Shown piece after piece: positions 60,285 to 64,000 of a stretch of DNA of 64,000 nucleotides. Both the position numbers and the translations under genes were made by a program. The notes under the pieces are model-generated. The model did not search any database and was not told the origin of the DNA. It saw only the letters and a list, made by a program, of their open reading frames with translations. The DNA lies in NCBI GenBank assembly GCA_009761415.1, contig QUOL01000005.1:868001-932000 (forward strand). The letters run 5' to 3'. This DNA is from Sarcomyxa edulis. Lineage: Eukaryota > Basidiomycota > Agaricomycetes > Agaricales > Mycenaceae. Positions within the stretch are counted from its first letter, which is position 1; each line of letters begins with the position of its first letter.

Positions 60285-60579
60285 GGCGCAGGTCGTCAAC
60301 CTGGAGACGGCGTTCATCGAACCCAGGGATCCCCGGATTAGTTTCGTGCTTAGGAGAAACCCTCACCGTGGGCCTCACGGTTTTGTTGCGTTATCGATGA
60401 AGTGTAAGAATGTATACGTGTCCTTGTAACTTGCCTTGTGTTCGATATCGATATTCGTAAAATGCAACTCGGATGCCAGAGGTCAGAAATGGTTGTTGAA
60501 TGAATACTAGCGTTGATCTCGCGAGTATCGATCAAAATAGTTTACAAAGAATGCACACTTGACTGTTCTCCTCGATACA
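60285..60579. other. Intergenic region after the tRNA
   Basis: About 295 bases to the end of the next minus-strand gene, with nothing recognisable beyond its 3' untranslated region. Confidence 0.4.
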
Positions 60580-61622
60580 TCACTGAGGCGGCCCCCTCCA
60601 GAACATCTCCCAAAGCCGGCTGGCTATATTGTTAGCTAGGATAAACGGCTCCTTCGTCCAAGCTTTCTCCCACATCAAACCAGCAAACTTGGCTTGGTCT
60701 CCTGACTGAAGCGTCTCATGGGCGAGGCCTAGGAGTTTATGTGTAGGTGCGAGGAGTCGTTCTACTTGCTGATATATTGGGCCGACCGGTGGGGGTAAAG
60801 GAATTAGGTAGCCTCTAGTGCAAGCGAGTCAGCTCTGATCGAGGACGGTTATGGGAGATGAGACGAACGGTTCGACATCCCAATGTTGAGGAATAACAGG
60901 CCCGAAGAATTGATTAGGGATACGCGTCCCATCAGGCAGTTCAATACTTTGAGGCGGTATATCAGGTCTCTTCATCGTTTGATATGTCTCCCACCGTTTG
61001 TTATCCAAGGCCTTCTTAGCCTGCCATCGTTCTAGGCGTGCAGGAGAGAACATCATCGTTTGTAGCTTTTCAGCCGCCGAACCCCCTGATCCCCGTCCTA
61101 TCCACAGATACCATCCTTCCTCCCAGTACTTTAAATCACTTGAATTTGGATGGGTCGGTCGAAGGAGCTTTACTTTCGGGTTCTTCTTCTTCGGTACGTC
61201 GTCGTCGTCGTCATTTTCATACTCGACGGCTGGACCACCAAGCCATCGAGGGATGTTCTGGCCATCTGGAGGCAGGGGTATCTTGCCTTCAGGATGGTCT
61301 TGCTGACTTTTCGCTGCGGCGTTGTTGCTGAACGCAATAAGCTTGCGGACTTCGTGGGGGAAGACTTTGCGAAAGCACACGGTGCTGCATTTCGGAGATT
61401 TATTATTGTGACGGCCAGCGACGGTCTGGGAGCAGTACGTGAAACAGTGTTCGTCCTTCTTTTTGGACTGCACACCTGACAATATCACAATCCTTTCAAT
61501 ATCCAAGTGACGGCTAAGAATGGCGAAAGTGCGTTACCAGTGGGGGGTCGGAGAACCTTTACACCAAAGGATAACGGCGGTGCTTCTGGATTAGAGTTTC
61601 CATCGGAATTTGAGGATGACAT
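60580..61622 (-). CDS. Conserved fungal protein with N-terminal Cys cluster, function unknown
   Basis: I cannot name this family. The start at 61622 reads MSSSNSDGNSNPEAPPLSFG and splices at about 61537 into GVQSKKKDEHCFTYCSQTVA. A Cys/His cluster follows, with C at HCFTYC and KCSTVCFRK plus KVFPHEVRK, suggesting a metal-binding or redox site. The middle has an acidic run (EYENDDDDDVPKKKNPKVK) and then aromatic-rich segments YWEEGWYLWIGRGSGGSAAE and MFSPARLERWQAKKALDNKR. Near the end DGTRIPNQFFGPVIPQHWDV splices into GYLIPLPPPVGPIYQQVERL and EKAWTKEPFILANNIASRLW, ending WRGPPQ then TGA at 60580. The gttcgt donor at about 60870 is non-ideal but gives the only in-frame join. The mosaic of conserved motifs indicates a real gene of about 285 aa. 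Confidence 0.65.
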
Positions 61623-62779
61623 GCTAGTTTGCAAGACTACAAAAGACAAGCAAGGGCAAGGATATAGTTAGAGAATTCCAGCAATATGATCGTGAAGCAA
61701 GAGACGACCTCGCCGTGACGCGCCGCCGTCGGAGTAAGGCGGAGATTCAAACTTCTGCATATGGTCCAGAATTTTTTTCGATGATTTCTCTCCAACCCTC
61801 GCCGTTTGAAGAATCGTTGTCGCAGCTCACGCACAGGGAGCTCCTCGCTCCCTCCTTTCGCTGTGGGGAAAGTCCCCGGAGATCCAGAGTATACGTCCTC
61901 GTCCAATTCACGGAAAGCGACCGGCTTCAAGCTACGTCGGTACTGGGCGAGCGATTGGCGGGAATGTCCTTTTTTTTCTTTTCCTCATTGGGCAGAAAAA
62001 ATCCATCCCAGCCGCTCTGGTGCTTTCATTCCAATGACTGGCTGTTCGGTGAAGGCGGCAGGAATGCGAAGATATGAGCATACCTGTTTTGCTCGGATGG
62101 TTTTGGTCGGAGGATGGGCAGTTCGTTGCTCATAGACACAGTTATACGATTGTAGATTCCCTCTTCTTTGCATGGAGGAATCGTCAACTCAATGGGGCTC
62201 ACTCTCATTCGGCGGGGCTATTGCTATTTTTTCCTTACCATCGAACTTTGCTGTTCATCCTTCCCTGGTCGCGGTTGTCTCGGGTCATTTGCCAAGTGAG
62301 TACACTTTTCTTTCGCATATTTTTCGTTTACTTTGTATATCCGCATGATGCGTTGGCTCTTTCTTGAATTTCTTCATGGTGTATACCTTGCCAACTACGG
62401 TTGAGCAAGGGCGGGCTCCAGAATCTTGACACTTCTGATGGGATATCTTATTTTTATCGTTGCGCATCGAATCGTTTACTGATTCATCCTTCCCTTCAGG
62501 TTCCCGCAGCTCCGGTCATCGAGCTCTGGTTCGGCGGTGTTATACTTTCTGTATCGACATGTAGTACATCGTATATCGTCTGGGACCCCATGTTTTTATC
62601 GACCGTGCCCTTGAACAGCCCAGAGTGAATACTCGTGTAGACGACTTCATGTTTCGAGTGTTTTCGAACGTATCCCGATTTCCAGTGTTGTAAGTATACT
62701 CCAATAATGTATTATATACATCATCAACGACCTCCATGTATCCAAAAGTTCTATACGTACAAGCCAGAAAAATCAAGAA
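61623..62779. other. Intergenic region with an unresolved minus-strand open frame
   Basis: On the minus strand a frame at about 61970-61637 reads QSLAQYRRSLKPVAFRELDE and then FFKRRGLERNHRKKFWTICR, basic and protein-like. A second piece lies at 62208-62026 (MSNELPILRPKPSEQNRYAH). I cannot join them with consistent phase or name a family. The plus strand is also open here. A small gene is possible but unproven. The remaining part, about 62300-62780, should include the 3' end of the NAD kinase transcript. Confidence 0.3.
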
Positions 62780-64000
62780 TCAAGTCCGACTATGCCTCAA
62801 CAACGCCTTACTCCTAAACGTCGCATTATACTGCAAGAGATTATTGATATCCCTCACCCAGTCATCTTCCTTCCCCGGTCCTGCTCCTTCAGCCTCTCCC
62901 AGTCCCAACTCGACGTCAGACCCTTCCAAGGCACTCGATGACCCCTCGATGGCGATGGAGGACCGATTGATACATGGTACAGGGTATGGTGAGGCTTGTA
63001 CACGCACTGATTCGCCGGGCTGGAGAATTCGTGACGTCCGTCCGTCCATTGATACACCCGCAGGGGCTCGGGAACGGTCGCCTACCTGAATAAGCATCGA
63101 GCATTAGCATCAGCATTACCGTCACGAAAAAGAAGGTAACGAAAGTGCTGCAACTCACTCGTAATGTGACCATGCTAGAACTAGGAAACACCAACGGTCT
63201 AAACGACAGACTCCGTGGACATATGGGTGTCAGAACTAATGCCGATAATGATGGGTGGACTATAGGTCCTCCAGCAGAGAGAGAGTATGCAGTGGAGCCA
63301 GTTGGTGTACTTATTATGAGACCGTCAGACTATTATGAGGTTGTTGAGCTTTACGACGGCGAGCGCGGGATGTAAAGACTTACGACAGCCTCAGTGAGGT
63401 GTTGTCCGTCGACAAATATGTCGATCGTGTTGAGATGTGCTGATGAGCCTCGGTGAAGTGCTATTTCGTTCATGACTTGCCAGGCTGCATGTTATCGTCA
63501 TCAGTACTAGCGAGCAAAAAGCAAGAGGGTTGATTGTGATCACCATCATCATCTCCACCTGTTTTTTTACGATCTTTATCGTAGAATGTACACGCAAGAC
63601 GCATACGGTTAAGGATCGTAGCCTTTCCCGTATATACACTGTGTAACGCTTTCGCAAAATCGTCGATATCTGTTGTTTCGTTCCAGATTTGAAATTAGCA
63701 GGCAAGGGAAGTGCAAATGGAAACGCACGAAAAGGAAGTAGAAAACCTAGAGTTCCCATGGAAAAACTCAGGACAGGTGGAACGGCACCTGTGCTGAAGA
63801 GAGAGGATGCATGGAGTATCGTGCCGTCGCCGCCTAGGGTGACGACCAAGTCGATCTTGTGTGCGTTTGGACCTGATGTAACGATCTCAAGGTTGAGTAA
63901 ACGGTTGAGGGAAGTAGCACGAGCTGCTAGTCAGAAGATGGAATCGAACGGCAGCACGCATTGACGCGTTCTCATGGCCTCTGTTCAGGTTTGGGAGCAA
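62780..64000 (-). CDS. NAD(H) kinase (ATP-NAD kinase), 5' part beyond window
   Basis: Enzyme that phosphorylates NAD+ or NADH to NADP(H). The N-terminal part lies past the right edge. Visible exons read [20 protein letters not shown] joined to [20 protein letters not shown] with the catalytic GGDGT, then [17 protein letters not shown]. After an intron come [20 protein letters not shown] then [13 protein letters not shown], and [20 protein letters not shown] then [10 protein letters not shown] (the NE/D motif). Next is [20 protein letters not shown] and [20 protein letters not shown] then [12 protein letters not shown]. The tail includes [20 protein letters not shown], a disordered Ser/Gly/Glu stretch and [20 protein letters not shown], stopping at TGA 62780. 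Introns at about 63728-63673, 63488-63430 and 63390-63340 are phase-consistent. Whether it is the cytosolic (Utr1-type) or mitochondrial (Pos5-type) form depends on the missing N-terminus. Confidence 0.92.

Noticed and set aside
61715..62135. Plus-strand open frames near the conserved Cys protein
   Set aside because: Both strands are open here; neither plus frame has a motif, splice partner or plausible start context.

Overview
The window looks like nuclear DNA of a mushroom-forming basidiomycete (Agaricomycetes). Almost every gene is split by many 45-75 nt GT-AG introns, genes are dense on both strands, and several families are typical of agarics: an ArmH-type flavin halogenase, an Agaricomycete multi-span membrane protein, MYND-finger paralogs, the basidiomycete HNH-nuclease family, and an extended-F-box landscape. 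Gene models below were spliced by eye from reading frames, splice signals and remembered family motifs. No search was run, so exon edges and starts are approximate where stated.

Layout. 0-5.4 kb: a flavin-dependent halogenase (-) diverges from a monocarboxylate-type MFS transporter (+). 5.9-6.6 kb: an ERV14/cornichon cargo receptor (-) with an apparent 1-nt frameshift. 7.5-11.1 kb: a large Pro/Ser-rich membrane protein containing an exact 141-bp tandem exon+intron duplication. 12-13.4 kb: a seven-span-like membrane protein. 13.9-14.5 kb: an F-box relic. 15.1-18.3 kb: an N-acetylglucosamine-kinase-like ATPase and a GT49 glycosyltransferase. 18.7-25.1 kb, all on the minus strand: a D-2-hydroxyacid dehydrogenase, 3-ketodihydrosphingosine reductase, an RRM/RGG RNA-binding protein and an F-box protein. 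26.4-39.9 kb: two tandem acyl-CoA-ligase-like enzymes, both ending in a peroxisomal AKL signal, then a cytochrome P450, a gene-poor 3.9-kb gap and a stand-alone adenylation enzyme of NRPS type. 40.6-55.5 kb: two MYND-finger paralogs in opposite orientation enclosing a nucleotide-sugar transporter, a GT15 mannosyltransferase, an HNH-nuclease-like protein and a calpain. 55.6-64 kb: a secreted Ser/Thr-rich protein, an asteroid-type XPG-family protein, an intron-bearing tRNA-Leu(TAG), a Cys-containing conserved protein and an NAD kinase cut by the right edge.

Functionally the window mixes housekeeping genes (secretory cargo receptor, sphingolipid reductase, NAD kinase, RNA binding, tRNA) with accessory metabolism. 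Two candidate specialised-metabolism groups stand out: halogenase + transporter, and CoA ligase pair + P450 + adenylation enzyme. A loose set of glycan genes (GlcNAc-kinase-like, GT49, sugar-nucleotide transporter, GT15) is also present. None of these groupings is proven by sequence alone.
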